A stretch of 64,000 nucleotides of DNA from Microbulbifer sp. Q7 (GCF_001639145.1 NZ_LROY01000002.1:276001-340000), one strand, 5' to 3'; counted from the stretch's first letter, positions 27,163-36,192 are shown. The notes: generated by a model from the letters alone, not told the origin. Made by a program: numbers and translations.

Positions 27163-27287
27163 TTGGTCGAGCCCTTTGGGCCCGTCAGGAATGCCACAGA
27201 AAAAGGGCGGTAAAGCCCGGCTTGACTTGTCTGTGGCGCGAATTCTGGTCTCGTTTGGCTAAAAAACGGTCATTTAGAGAAATAACC

Positions 27288-27350
27288 AGTGGATTCCACT
27301 AATTATATTTAAAAATTTGCAGAAATCCACTCAAAAGAGGGTCTTATACT
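27288..27350 (+). promoter_or_regulatory. Candidate Lrp-controlled promoter region of ald
   Basis: A perfect palindrome AGTGG-ATT-CCACT (27288-27300) and a second half-site AATCCACT (27324-27331) flank an A/T block (27301-27318). A good -10 box TATACT lies at 27345-27350, without a matching -35 at normal spacing, as expected for an activator-dependent promoter. Assignment to Lrp is inference from the divergent regulator. Confidence 0.5.
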
Positions 27351-27416
27351 GCGGGAATCCAACAAAAGAAAGGGGCGCGCAAAGCTGCGCTCACAGAGTG
27401 ATTGAGGAGATTCGTT

Positions 27417-28562
27417 ATGTTGATCGGTGTCCCAAAAGAAATTAAGAACCACGAGTATCGCATCGGCCTGACGCCGGCGAGCGTACGCGAGCTGATCGGC
27501 CATGGTCATGAGGTGATCGTGCAGAAAGACGGCGGTTCAGCCATTGGCTTTACCGATGAAATGTACGAGCAGGCGGGTGCCAAGATCATCGACAGCGCTG
27601 AAGAAATCTTCGCCACTGCCGATATGATCGTGAAGGTAAAAGAACCCCAGCCGCACGAATGCGAAATGCTGCGCCCCGGCCAGCTGCTGTACACCTACCT
27701 GCACCTCGCGCCCGATCCCAAGCAGACCGAACTGCTGGTGAAATCCGGTGCGACCTGTATCGCTTATGAAACCGTTACCGACCGCTTCGGTGGCCTGCCG
27801 CTGCTGGCGCCCATGTCGGAAGTGGCCGGCCGTATGTCCGTACAGTGCGGTGCGCATCACCTGGAAAAAGCCCAGGGCGGCCTCGGTGTACTGCTGGGCG
27901 GCGTGCCTGGTGTAGCGCCGGCCAAAGTGCTGATTATCGGCGGTGGTGTTGTAGGTACCCAAGCGGCCAAGATGGCGCTGGGTATGGGTGCCGACGTGAC
28001 CATCCTGGATCGCTCCCTGCCGCGCCTGCGTCAGCTGGACGATATCTTCGGCGGCGCGGTGCGCACCGAATACTCCACCAACGATGCGATCGAGAAGCAC
28101 GCGCTGGAAGCTGACCTGGTTGTCGGTGCGGTACTGATCCCGGGCGCGGCGGCACCGAAGCTGCTGACTCGCGACCATATCAGCCGCATGAAGAAAGGTG
28201 CGGTGGTTGTGGACGTTGCGATCGACCAGGGCGGTTGTTTCGAAACTTCCAAAGCGACCACGCACCAGGAGCCGACCTACGTGGTAGACGGCGTGGTGCA
28301 CTACTGTGTTGCCAACATGCCGGGCGGTGTTGCCCGTACTTCTACCATGGCCCTGAACAATGCCACCCTGCCGTTCGCGGTATCCCTGGCCAACAAGGGT
28401 GCCAAGCAGGCACTGCTGGACGATGCCAACCTGCTGGAAGGTCTGAACGTGCACGCCGGTATGGTGACCTACAAGGCGGTAGCGGATGTGCTGGGTTACG
28501 AGTACGTAGATCCGAAACTCGCCCTGCAAAAGTCTGCAGTTGAGTCTGAAGTCGCTGCGTAA
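27417..28562 (+). CDS. ald: Alanine dehydrogenase
   Basis: Ald interconverts L-alanine and pyruvate plus ammonia with NAD. The 381-residue protein starts at ATG 27417 with TTGAGGAG upstream. [20 protein letters not shown] is the canonical N-terminus. Substrate-site residues lie in [11 protein letters not shown] (Lys) and YTYLHLAPD (His). The Rossmann loop is [20 protein letters not shown]. The C-terminal [20 protein letters not shown] is also diagnostic. The protein is about ten residues longer than typical owing to the tail [12 protein letters not shown] terminator follows at 28665. Confidence 0.97.
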   Translation: MLIGVPKEIKNHEYRIGLTPASVRELIGHGHEVIVQKDGGSAIGFTDEMYEQAGAKIIDSAEEIFATADMIVKVKEPQPHECEMLRPGQLLYTYLHLAPDPKQTELLVKSGATCIAYETVTDRFGGLPLLAPMSEVAGRMSVQCGAHHLEKAQGGLGVLLGGVPGVAPAKVLIIGGGVVGTQAAKMALGMGADVTILDRSLPRLRQLDDIFGGAVRTEYSTNDAIEKHALEADLVVGAVLIPGAAAPKLLTRDHISRMKKGAVVVDVAIDQGGCFETSKATTHQEPTYVVDGVVHYCVANMPGGVARTSTMALNNATLPFAVSLANKGAKQALLDDANLLEGLNVHAGMVTYKAVADVLGYEYVDPKLALQKSAVESEVAA

Positions 28563-28664
28563 CCCGCAGCCTGAGCAAAGAATTGAACAGGTAACGCCCG
28601 TTCTCTTTGGGGCAACCCCATGCCCCGCTCTGTGAGACCCGGCAGTGTCTTGACTGCCATTGTG

Positions 28665-28690
28665 GCCGCGCTTTTTAGCGCGGCTTTTTT
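28665..28690 (+). terminator. Rho-independent terminator of ald
   Basis: The 8-bp stem GCCGCGCT/AGCGCGGC with a TTTT loop is followed by six T. It lies about 100 bp after the ald stop and before convergent rsmE. Confidence 0.9.
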
Positions 28691-28751
28691 GTGCCCGTTC
28701 TTCAGGTGCGCTGTGTTATTTCGTTGTCGGTGCGATGGCGTGCGCGGTGAT

Positions 28752-29471
28752 CTAGCGTCCGGGGAACAGTCGCGCCAGCAGGACGGGCAGGGCTGTTTCG
28801 ACTCGCAGGATTCTGGGGCCCAGGTGTACGGATTCAAATCCCGCCGCCTGTAGCTTTTCTACTTCGTACGGAATGAAGCCGCCCTCCGGCCCCACTGCCA
28901 GAGTGGTGTGCTCGCAAATATCTACGGGGCAGGGGGTGTCGGTGACGGGGTGTGCGACCAGCTTGCGCGAGGCGGCGGCGATATCCGGCAGCTCATCTTC
29001 GACAAACGGCTTGAAACGCTTGCGCAGAAATATCGCCGGCATGGTGGTGTCCACCGCCTGCTCCAGGCCCAACAGGCACTGCTCGCGGAGTTTGTCTTCC
29101 GCCAGCCAGGGGCTTTGCCAGTAGGATTTCTCCACCCGGTAGGCATTGATCAGATACAGCGCTTTCACCCCAAGTGCCGTGGCGTGCTGGATGGTGCGCT
29201 TGAGCATTTTCGGGCGGGGCAAGGCGAGAATCAGGTTGAGTGGCAGCGGCGGTGGCGGTGCGCGATGCAGAGAAACGGTGAGCGCGATATGCTGTTCGCC
29301 CCGTTCGATGACCACGCCCTCGCCAATCTGCCCCTGCAGCACGCCCACCTTGAGCGTGTCGCCCACCTCGGCTTTGTGCACGTCGACAATATGCTGGAAG
29401 CGCCGTCCGCGGAGCACCGCGACGTCGGCCGCCCCGGCAAAATCGCTGGGTTCAAGAAGGATCAGATTCAC
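28752..29471 (-). CDS. rsmE: 16S rRNA m3U1498 methyltransferase
   Basis: RsmE methylates U1498 of 16S rRNA using SAM. The 239-residue SPOUT-class protein has an N-terminal PUA-like part (RGRRFQHIVDVHKAEVGDTL) and the C-terminal trefoil knot: LAVGPEGGFIPYEVE and LGPRILRVETALPVLL are diagnostic. The start is GTG 29471, only six bases after the stop of the upstream PTPS-like gene, so the two form an operon. The ribosome site is weak, consistent with coupling to the upstream gene. Confidence 0.96.
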   Translation of the reverse strand: MNLILLEPSDFAGAADVAVLRGRRFQHIVDVHKAEVGDTLKVGVLQGQIGEGVVIERGEQHIALTVSLHRAPPPPLPLNLILALPRPKMLKRTIQHATALGVKALYLINAYRVEKSYWQSPWLAEDKLREQCLLGLEQAVDTTMPAIFLRKRFKPFVEDELPDIAAASRKLVAHPVTDTPCPVDICEHTTLAVGPEGGFIPYEVEKLQAAGFESVHLGPRILRVETALPVLLARLFPGR

Positions 29472-29477
29472 GGTTGT

Positions 29478-30320
29478 TTAGCACTTTGCCGAGGCCACGG
29501 CGCCCTTGCCGATACCCTCGTAGGCGCGAACGCGGATGTCGTGTCCGGGATGCGTCGCTGCAAGCTGGTCGGCCATGTACTGCGCCAACTGTTCCACGGT
29601 GGTATCGCAGTCGAGAATTTCGCAGCGGTTACTGGGGATGCTCAGAGTGAACTCGCCCTGGCGGGCGCGGTAGGCAAAGTGCAGTTGCTGCGCAGATTCC
29701 TCGCGCAGGTCTTCGCGGGTGCCGAGGTAAATATCCGCCCAGCGCTTCGCCCATTCTGCTTCCAGCTGTGGATTGCGGACTCCATTCATATCGATTTGGA
29801 TACGCGAGCGGTGGCCGTGGGCAATGCGCTGGCAGTTGCCGTCGTGCTTTTTCAGGCCGTGGCTGTAGTGGTAAAACGGGGTATCGATGGCCTCGGTGGT
29901 AAAACGGAGGTCGAGCTGCTTCACGCTGGTGGGGAAGATGCCCTCCAGTTCGCCCACGCACCAGTGTGCCACGGATTCCGGCGAGATTGCGTTCACCGCG
30001 ACCAGGGCGAACGCCTCTGTGGGGCCCCCTACAGTGATGACTTCGCCATCGTCGAGTGTCCACTGCAGGCGTATGCCCTCGTCGGTGCGCTCCAGTTCCA
30101 GCTCGGGCGCCAGAATGGGCACCAGCAAGCGGTGATCCAGCTCGCTATCCAGCCAGTTGCGCAGGGTCTTTTTGACGATCCCGAAGTCGCACACCATGCC
30201 CTGATGATCCAGCGCGCCATCGAGGGCGGCGTTGGCCAGCCAGGTTTCACCAACAATGCCGCGGCTGCGGTGGAGATAACTGAAATCCACGTTGGTAAGG
30301 CTGTCGACAAACAGGTGCAT
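29478..30320 (-). CDS. Tandem-domain 6-pyruvoyl/6-carboxy-tetrahydropterin synthase-like protein
   Basis: This is a 280-residue protein of two PTPS/QueD-type (T-fold) units. ATG 30320 is preceded by GGAAAA; the open frame upstream lacks family features. The first unit (MHLFVDSLTNVDFSYL ... ALDHQGMVCDFGIVKKTLRN, then LDHRLL) keeps the FDHQGMVxDF-type motif. The second has GNCQRIAHGHRSRIQI, giving a candidate catalytic Cys and a zinc-binding HGH, and later CEILDCDTTVEQLAQYM. QueD normally has a single domain and acts in queuosine synthesis. Whether this form makes the same product is unknown. It is coupled to rsmE. Confidence 0.88.
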   Translation of the reverse strand: MHLFVDSLTNVDFSYLHRSRGIVGETWLANAALDGALDHQGMVCDFGIVKKTLRNWLDSELDHRLLVPILAPELELERTDEGIRLQWTLDDGEVITVGGPTEAFALVAVNAISPESVAHWCVGELEGIFPTSVKQLDLRFTTEAIDTPFYHYSHGLKKHDGNCQRIAHGHRSRIQIDMNGVRNPQLEAEWAKRWADIYLGTREDLREESAQQLHFAYRARQGEFTLSIPSNRCEILDCDTTVEQLAQYMADQLAATHPGHDIRVRAYEGIGKGAVASAKC

Positions 30321-30472
30321 AGATTTTCCGGCTTGGCAAAGTGGCTGAAACGAAAGCGAAGGACCCGGATTCGGGCGCGGCACAGTATAGCTTTTTGCGG
30401 TGATGATTTGTTCCCCGGGGGTGAGGATTTTGACGGCCACTAGCGATAAGCCGCGCCCGGGAAAATTAAGGC

Positions 30473-30501
30473 TGGAACCTGGCGCCTCGAATCTCTATAA
30501 T
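30473..30501 (+). promoter_or_regulatory. Promoter of 4.5S RNA
   Basis: A perfect TATAAT lies at 30496-30501 with a poor -35 (TGGAAC, 30473-30478) at 17-bp spacing. It reads toward ffs. Between the two is a CCGCTT/AAGCGG hairpin that would sit in the precursor leader. Confidence 0.55.
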
Positions 30502-30568
30502 CCCGCCCTCTTCGAGCACAGGCCGCTTTTTTCAGCAAGCGGTGCTAACCTGAGTGCTGAAGCGTGAT

Positions 30569-30679
<111 letters not shown>

Positions 30680-30876
30680 CCAGTTTTCCTCTCTCACTAT
30701 TCATTCCCTCTTTCTGTTGCAACGTCTGCCTGTATCGGGCGCGCTTCCTGTGCCATCCGCTGATTCGCCGAAAAGCTCGTTGCCGAAATTTTTCTCCAAA
30801 TATTCATCCGTAGAAGGAATTTTGTGCCGATGTGGTGCGCGCACACTCGCCACCGTCCCGGTGGGGGTGGGGCCTG

Positions 30877-30885
30877 TGCTATAAA
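30877..30885 (+). promoter_or_regulatory. Candidate extended -10 promoter of the M2 peptidase gene
   Basis: TGCTATAAA is an extended -10 element (TG-n-TATAAA) 84 bp before the start codon. No good -35 box is seen. The remainder of 30680-30968 holds nothing else recognisable. Confidence 0.35.
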
Positions 30886-30968
30886 ACCGCGACAGTTTTT
30901 AGGATGCCCACCCCGGTGCCCCGGGGGGAATGCCACGAATAACTTCCAATAATGACCAGAGGACGCCG

Positions 30969-32900
30969 ATGAAAAAGCTTGCGTTGGTAATCGCCGCTGC
31001 CACCTTCACCCTTGCGGGGTGTGATCGAGAATCCACCGGAGGACAGCCCCCCGCTGCCGCCAATCCCCCCTCAAACCTGACCTACGCCGCCGATACCACC
31101 GACGCTGGTACCGTGGCGAAGGCGTCGCAAAGCGGCGATCAATTGAATGCTGAGGGTGCCAAGGCATTCCTGGACGACGCGCAGCAGCGCTTGGCCAAAA
31201 TGGCTGAAGAAGCGAGCCATGCCAGCTGGCTGGCGTCCACCTATATCAATCTCGACTCGCAGTTTGTCGAGGCACTGGCGATGGAGCGCTATACATCCCT
31301 TGCGGTGGAGCTAGCACAGGAAGCCGCCAAGTTCGACAGCGTCGATCTGGATCCCGAAACCCGCCGCATGCTCACCATGCTCAAGCAGGGCCTGGTTTTC
31401 CCTGCTCCCAACGATCCCAAGCTGACCGCTGAGCTGGCGCAGATCGGCTCAAAGATGCAGGGCATGTACGGGGCCGGAAAATATTGCCCGGATGAAAAGG
31501 CGGGTGGGGATCAGTCTGGTGAAGCGGGGGACAAGTGTTACACCCTCACGGAAATGGGCCAGATGATGGCCAATAGCCGGGATCCCAAGCTGCTGAAGGA
31601 TCTGTGGGTTGGCTGGCGCAAGGTGTCGCCACCGATGAAGCCGCTGTACGAGCGCCAGGTGGAAATTGGCAATGCCGGCGCCAAGGAACTGGGCTACGAC
31701 AACCTGAGTGTGATGTGGCGCTCCAAATACGATATGCCCGCGGATGCCTTTGCGGCGGATATGGACAACCAGTGGAACAAGGTAAAACCCTTGTACGAGG
31801 CATTGCACTGCCATGTGCGTGCAAAGCTGAACGAACACTATGGCGATGATGTGGTGCCGGCCAGTGGAAAAATCCCGGCGCATTTGCTCGGCAATATGTG
31901 GGCACAGGAATGGGGTAACGTCTACGACGTCGTCAAAGACGATGACATGCAGGCGCCGTACGACCTGACTCAGCTGGTGGTGGATTCCGGCATGAGTGAA
32001 AAAGACATGGTGAAAGTGGGTGAGAAGTTCTTCACTTCACTCGGTTTCAAGCCATTGCCGGAAACCTTCTGGGCGCGCTCGCAGTTTGTGCAGCCGCGGG
32101 ATCGCGATGTGGTGTGCCACGCAAGTGCCTGGAACCTGGATGGTAAGGACGATATCCGCATCAAGATGTGCATCAATAAGACCGGTGAAGACCTGATCAC
32201 CGTGCACCATGAGCTTGGGCACAACTTCTACCAGCGTATCTACAATGAGCAGCCGTTCCTGTACAAGGAAGGCGCCAACGATGGTTTCCACGAGGCGGTG
32301 GGGGACACCATTGCGCTGTCCATTACACCCAAGTACCTGAAAGAAATCGGATTGATGGATGAAATCCCCGGCGCCGACAAAGACATCGGCTACCTGATGC
32401 AACAGGCACTGGACAAGATCGCGTTCCTGCCGTTTGGTCTGCTGGTGGACAAGTGGCGTTGGCAGGTATTCAACGGCGAAGTGCAGCCCGGTGATTACAA
32501 CAAGGCCTGGTGGAAACTACGGGAAGACTATCAGGGTATCCAGGCACCGGTAGAGCGCAGTGAGGCGAATTTCGATCCGGGTGCCAAATATCATATTCCG
32601 GGCAATACCCCTTACGCGCGATACTTCCTCGCGCGTATCCAGCAGTTCCAGTTCCACCGTGCCTTGTGTGAGGCCGCCGGGGAGACCGGGCCGCTGCATC
32701 GCTGTTCCATCTTCAAAAATAAAGCTGCCGGCGAAAAGCTGCGCAACATGCTGGCCATGGGCGCCAGCAAACCGTGGCCGGATGCGATGGAAGCGCTCAC
32801 CGGGCAGCGGGAACTGGATGCCTCCGCGATTGTGGATTATTTCCAGCCGCTGATGGGTTACCTCAAGGAACAAAACGCGGATCGCCAGTGCGGCTGGTGA
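30969..32900 (+). CDS. M2 family peptidyl-dipeptidase (ACE-like) lipoprotein
   Basis: This 643-residue zinc peptidase resembles angiotensin-converting enzyme, which removes C-terminal dipeptides from peptides. ATG 30969 follows AGAGGA. The N-terminus is a lipoprotein signal (KKLALVIAAATFTLAGC), with a Ser/Pro/Asn-rich linker after the Cys. The zinc site is H414-E415-L-G-H418 in TVHHELGHNFYQR, with Glu442 in HEAVGD as third ligand. Other family blocks are WARSQFVQPRDRDVVCHASA and FHRALCEAAGETGPLHRCSI, with the paired Cys of ACE. It probably acts on peptides in the periplasm or at the outer membrane and stands alone between ffs and dps. Confidence 0.95.
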   Translation: MKKLALVIAAATFTLAGCDRESTGGQPPAAANPPSNLTYAADTTDAGTVAKASQSGDQLNAEGAKAFLDDAQQRLAKMAEEASHASWLASTYINLDSQFVEALAMERYTSLAVELAQEAAKFDSVDLDPETRRMLTMLKQGLVFPAPNDPKLTAELAQIGSKMQGMYGAGKYCPDEKAGGDQSGEAGDKCYTLTEMGQMMANSRDPKLLKDLWVGWRKVSPPMKPLYERQVEIGNAGAKELGYDNLSVMWRSKYDMPADAFAADMDNQWNKVKPLYEALHCHVRAKLNEHYGDDVVPASGKIPAHLLGNMWAQEWGNVYDVVKDDDMQAPYDLTQLVVDSGMSEKDMVKVGEKFFTSLGFKPLPETFWARSQFVQPRDRDVVCHASAWNLDGKDDIRIKMCINKTGEDLITVHHELGHNFYQRIYNEQPFLYKEGANDGFHEAVGDTIALSITPKYLKEIGLMDEIPGADKDIGYLMQQALDKIAFLPFGLLVDKWRWQVFNGEVQPGDYNKAWWKLREDYQGIQAPVERSEANFDPGAKYHIPGNTPYARYFLARIQQFQFHRALCEAAGETGPLHRCSIFKNKAAGEKLRNMLAMGASKPWPDAMEALTGQRELDASAIVDYFQPLMGYLKEQNADRQCGW

Positions 32901-33171
32901 TTGTTCGCCCGATTGCCTGACGCTATTGGCTACATATTTACAGTCAATGGCGTTGGGGGTTTGAAACGCGTTTTGTGACCATAGTATTAGGATTGAGCTG
33001 AAGTAATTTGGAGCGGCTGGTTTTATCTGCAGTTTCGCTCGAACGGCTTCGCAGGGCCTGGTAGGCCGGATTCAAGCCGGTTTCAGGCTGCAGGAAACGG
33101 CAGTGTTTGCTGCCTAATCCACATTCAGGCCCTGACATGGATTGAACTCAAACCAGAAAAAGAGGTTGCTA

Positions 33172-33642
33172 ATGAGCAATATTGATATCGGGATTGGTGA
33201 GAAAGATCGTGAAAAGGTCGCGGAGGGTTTGAAACGTCTGTTGGCGGATTCATACACCCTGTATCTGCAGACCCACAACTTCCACTGGAATGTGACCGGT
33301 CGCCTTTTCCGTGAGTTGCACCTGATGTTCGAGGAGCACTACACCGAACTGGCAACCGCCGTAGACGATATTGCAGAGCGCATTCGCACCCTGGACGTAG
33401 TGGCACCGGGAACCTATAAGGCGTTTGCAGAGCTGAGCTCGGTGAAGGAAGTGGAAGATGTACCCGCTGCCGAAGAGATGGTGCGGATCCTGACCCAGGG
33501 TCACGAGCAGGTAGTGAAGACCTGTCGCGACGTATTGAAGGCGGCGCAGGACGCAGATGACGAATCCACTGCAGCACTGGTGGGCGACCGTATGCGTGTG
33601 CATGAGAAGACCGCTTGGATGTTGCGGGCCACCGCCCAGTAA
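33172..33642 (+). CDS. dps: Dps-family DNA-binding ferritin-like protein
   Basis: Dps dodecamers oxidise and store iron with peroxide and protect DNA. This form has 156 residues. ATG 33172 follows AGAGG with seven-base spacing; the frame extends ten codons upstream without a ribosome site. The intersubunit ferroxidase ligands are in [15 protein letters not shown] (His) and [20 protein letters not shown] (Asp and Glu). The N-terminal tail is short and has few basic residues, so DNA binding may be weak. The 270-bp upstream gap has a GCCGG/CCGGC-type hairpin but no clear OxyR or PerR site. A terminator follows. Confidence 0.94.
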   Translation: MSNIDIGIGEKDREKVAEGLKRLLADSYTLYLQTHNFHWNVTGRLFRELHLMFEEHYTELATAVDDIAERIRTLDVVAPGTYKAFAELSSVKEVEDVPAAEEMVRILTQGHEQVVKTCRDVLKAAQDADDESTAALVGDRMRVHEKTAWMLRATAQ

Positions 33643-33661
33643 TCTGACCGCTCCCCTTCCG

Positions 33662-33688
33662 AAAAACCGGCCCCTGGCCGGTTTTTTT
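33662..33688 (+). terminator. Rho-independent terminator of dps
   Basis: The stem ACCGGCC/GGCCGGT has a three-base loop and seven T, starting 20 bp after the dps stop. A-tracts on the left would also allow some leftward activity. Confidence 0.93.
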
Positions 33689-33737
33689 GTGCCTGCGATT
33701 TTTTCCTTTTACGTCAATCCACGGTCGTATTTACTAC

Positions 33738-33788
33738 TTGCACTTTATTACTGTGTAGTGCACAGTATTTACTGTGTGGCACACAGTA
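33738..33788 (+). promoter_or_regulatory. Tandem palindromic operators of the PadR-type regulator
   Basis: Two perfect palindromes lie in a row: TACTGTG-TAGTG-CACAGTA (33749-33767) and TACTGTG-TGGCA-CACAGTA (33770-33788). Their centres are 21 bp apart, two helix turns, so dimers would sit on one face. A -35-like TTGCAC (33738-33743) precedes them and the -10 region must lie within the operators, which fits repression. The second copy ends 14 bp before the chosen PadR start. Autoregulation is inferred. Confidence 0.8.
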
Positions 33789-33802
33789 TGGGCTTAAACG
33801 GG

Positions 33803-34174
33803 ATGACAGAAGCACCGGAAAGACTTCAGCGAATGGTGATGGAAGTACGCCGAGGGGCTCTCACGTTGGCGGTATTGCTTGCGCTGGCAGAGCCGCACTA
33901 TGGCTACTCCCTGCGCAAAAAGCTGGCCCGGCAAGGGTTGGAGATCGACGAGGGCACCCTCTACCCACTGCTGCGCCGGCTGGAAGAGCAGGGCCTGCTG
34001 TCCAGCTATTGGCAGCAGGAAGAGGGGCGCAAGCGGCGTTTTTACCAGATCGATAGCAGTGGCGAGATCGCGCTGGCAGCAATGCGCAGGGAGTGGCAAA
34101 GCCTCAACCTGGTGATCGGCCAGCTTGCGGAAAAGATTCAATACGGAGACGGAATCAATGGCGAAAGAGACTGA
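33803..34174 (+). CDS. PadR-family transcriptional regulator
   Basis: This is a 123-residue winged-helix regulator. LQRMVMEVRRGALTLAVLLA, HYGYSLRKKLARQGLEIDEG and TLYPLLRRLEEQGLLSSYWQ form the PadR DNA-binding domain, followed by a wing (RRFYQIDSSG) and a short dimerisation helix. ATG 33803 is preferred over in-frame ATG 33788, because the latter lies at the edge of the operator; neither has a strong ribosome site. The next gene overlaps its end by 17 bp, so both are one unit. PadR regulators paired with HAAS-domain membrane proteins are a recurring arrangement. Confidence 0.92.
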   Translation: MTEAPERLQRMVMEVRRGALTLAVLLALAEPHYGYSLRKKLARQGLEIDEGTLYPLLRRLEEQGLLSSYWQQEEGRKRRFYQIDSSGEIALAAMRREWQSLNLVIGQLAEKIQYGDGINGERD

Positions 34175-35117
34175 TTGGTTGCAGCGCTACGTGGACAATG
34201 TGCGCACCCATTTACCGGTGCGGCTGCGCGAGGATGTGGGCAACGAGCTGCTGTCTGATCTGCAGGATCAGTGCGATGACTTGCAAGAATCCCTGGCGCG
34301 GACACCCACTGAGCAGGATATTCTCGACCTGCTAAAACAGAAGGGCCACCCCATGTCGGTGGCGGCCGCCTATCAGCCGCGCCGCGCACTGGTCAGTGAG
34401 CCGCTGTTTCCCCTGTACCTGCAGGTTCTGAAGTGGACATTTCTGGTGATTGCGGTGGTATCGGCGGTCGATGTGGTCGGTTCCCTGTATTTTGCTGAAA
34501 ATCCGGACCTGCTTTCTGCCGCACTCGGCTGGTTTAGCGGTCTTTACGAAAGCGGTGTGCATTCTTTTGCTGCGGTGACTCTGGTGTTTTATCTCATCGG
34601 GGAGGGGTTGAGTAATCGTCAGGTATTTGGCAACTGGAATCCCCGCTCGATGCCGAACGTGGTCGACAGCGGTCGGCGTATCAAGCGCTTCGACTCCTCG
34701 GTGGAATTTGTCGTGACCCTGTTGGCCATGGCGTGGCTAAACGATCTCTGGTTGCTGCCGGGTACCGGCGGGCACACCGCGCTGGCGCTATCACCGGAAC
34801 TGGTGTCGCTGCTGCCGTGGATCAATATCGCACTCGGCGCCAGCGTACTGATGTCGCTCCACAAACTGTTCTCCCCTTTCTGGACACGATCGCGCCTGCT
34901 GATTGATGGGGCGCTGAATATGTATTGGCTGACGTTACTGGCTTTTCTGTTGGGCCTGCAGGCGCCGTTTTCCATCGAGTGGCCAAGTGGTGAATTTTGG
35001 CAGCCGAGTCAGGGAGGTTGGCAGGTGGCCATCGGTGTTGTGGTCGCCATTACCGCGTGGGATCTGTTTGAAAATATTCGCCGGCTAGTGCGCGCGCCAT
35101 CAGGCGTGCGCGTCTAA
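34158..35117 (+). CDS. HAAS-domain membrane protein partner of PadR regulator
   Basis: This is a 319-residue protein. Residues 1-75 (DWLQRYVDNVRTHLPVRLRE ... LLSDLQDQCDDLQESL ... LLKQKGHPMSVAAAYQPRRA) resemble the helical HAAS domain found beside PadR regulators. About six membrane helices follow, starting at LQVLKWTFLVIAVVSAVDVV. The likely start is ATG 34158 inside the PadR gene; the frame also opens at 34125. The C-terminus overlaps the convergent LysR gene by 18 bp. The function is unknown; coupling of membrane state to PadR activity is a proposal for such pairs, not shown. Confidence 0.8.
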   Translation: MAKETDWLQRYVDNVRTHLPVRLREDVGNELLSDLQDQCDDLQESLARTPTEQDILDLLKQKGHPMSVAAAYQPRRALVSEPLFPLYLQVLKWTFLVIAVVSAVDVVGSLYFAENPDLLSAALGWFSGLYESGVHSFAAVTLVFYLIGEGLSNRQVFGNWNPRSMPNVVDSGRRIKRFDSSVEFVVTLLAMAWLNDLWLLPGTGGHTALALSPELVSLLPWINIALGASVLMSLHKLFSPFWTRSRLLIDGALNMYWLTLLAFLLGLQAPFSIEWPSGEFWQPSQGGWQVAIGVVVAITAWDLFENIRRLVRAPSGVRV

Positions 35118-35999
35118 CACGAGGGTAAGAAACGTCTGGGCCGGCGCCGACAGGGCGCCGGCTTCCCGCGCGAGAATTCCCACTGCGTGGGTCACCACAG
35201 GCTCCGCCAATGGTTTGCACACCAGTCCATAGTCACGCATTTGTTCCGCACACAAGTTGGGAACCGCGCTGACCCCCAGGCCACTCTGGACCAGCCGGCC
35301 GATGGTGCTGAGCTGGCTTGCCTCACATAGTAGCCTCGGGGAGGCTTCCCCGGAGGTCGCGTTTTGGGCAAACGCGGCGTCGGTCCAGCGGCGCACCGCC
35401 GAACCCCGGTTCATGGCAACAAACTGCTCCTGCGCCAGATCCTGCCAGCGCACCACTTTATTGCACTGTAACTTGTGGCCCTCGGGCAGCACTGCCACAA
35501 ACCGGTCGTCCCCGATGGGGGTGAAGCGCAGGTTGCCCAGATCGTCCGGGCAAAAACTGAACCCGAGTTCCGCACGTCCCTCCTGAACCGCTTTCACTAC
35601 CCCCTCCATCACGATGTCTTCCAGCACGATATTGATATCCGGGTGTTGCTGGTGAAACTGCTTGAGCAGCCCCGGCAACTGGTTCAGGGCAAAGGCGGGG
35701 ATGGCGGCGATGGACAGTTGCCCCTGTTGCAGGCGAAAGCGCTGTTGCACCGCATCGAGGGTGTTGTCCCAGTTGTGCAGCAGTTGCTGGGCGCGCTCCA
35801 CAAAGGCGGAGCCCTCCGGTGTCAGCACCAGTTGCCTGCCGTCGCGGCTGAACAGGGCACCCCCCAGGGACTCTTCCAGACTGCGAATGGCGATGGAGAT
35901 GGCCGGTTGAGAAACGTGCAGCTGTGCGCTCGCCTCCGCCAGACTGCGGGTTCTGGCCACCGTCACAAAGGCGCGCAGCTGTTTGATGGTGGTGTTCAT
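35100..35999 (-). CDS. LysR-family transcriptional regulator
   Basis: This 299-residue regulator has an N-terminal helix-turn-helix (QLRAFVTVARTRSLAEASAQ, LHVSQPAISIAIRSLEESLG, GALFSRDGRQLVLTPEG). Its C-terminal effector domain has the periplasmic-binding-protein fold. It diverges from acetoacetyl-CoA synthetase across a 193-bp A+T-rich region, the usual LysR target layout, so control of acetoacetate use is likely. The effector is unknown. Its 3' end overlaps the HAAS protein gene by 18 bp. Confidence 0.94.
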   Translation of the reverse strand: MNTTIKQLRAFVTVARTRSLAEASAQLHVSQPAISIAIRSLEESLGGALFSRDGRQLVLTPEGSAFVERAQQLLHNWDNTLDAVQQRFRLQQGQLSIAAIPAFALNQLPGLLKQFHQQHPDINIVLEDIVMEGVVKAVQEGRAELGFSFCPDDLGNLRFTPIGDDRFVAVLPEGHKLQCNKVVRWQDLAQEQFVAMNRGSAVRRWTDAAFAQNATSGEASPRLLCEASQLSTIGRLVQSGLGVSAVPNLCAEQMRDYGLVCKPLAEPVVTHAVGILAREAGALSAPAQTFLTLVLDAHA

Positions 36000-36045
36000 G
36001 TAGGGATTCTACGCCGCTCGGGCCCTCATTTTTAGTTAAGAAAAT

Positions 36046-36064
36046 CTTATAATTTGTTAATAAG
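36046..36064. promoter_or_regulatory. Candidate LysR operator
   Basis: CTTAT-N9-ATAAG is an interrupted palindrome of LysR type in the A+T-rich divergent region between the LysR and acetoacetyl-CoA synthetase genes. A TATAAT-like box (36048-36053, CTTATAATT) overlaps it. Confidence 0.4.
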
Positions 36065-36192
36065 TTTAAATTAGTCTTAAGTGTTAGACCAAGGCATGAT
36101 TGTTCAAATGGCGAGACGGCCAATAATGGTCAACCATGCACAACACCGCTGAAGCAAAAAACGCTGTATAAAAAATGAGAGAGCCCGCCGAA

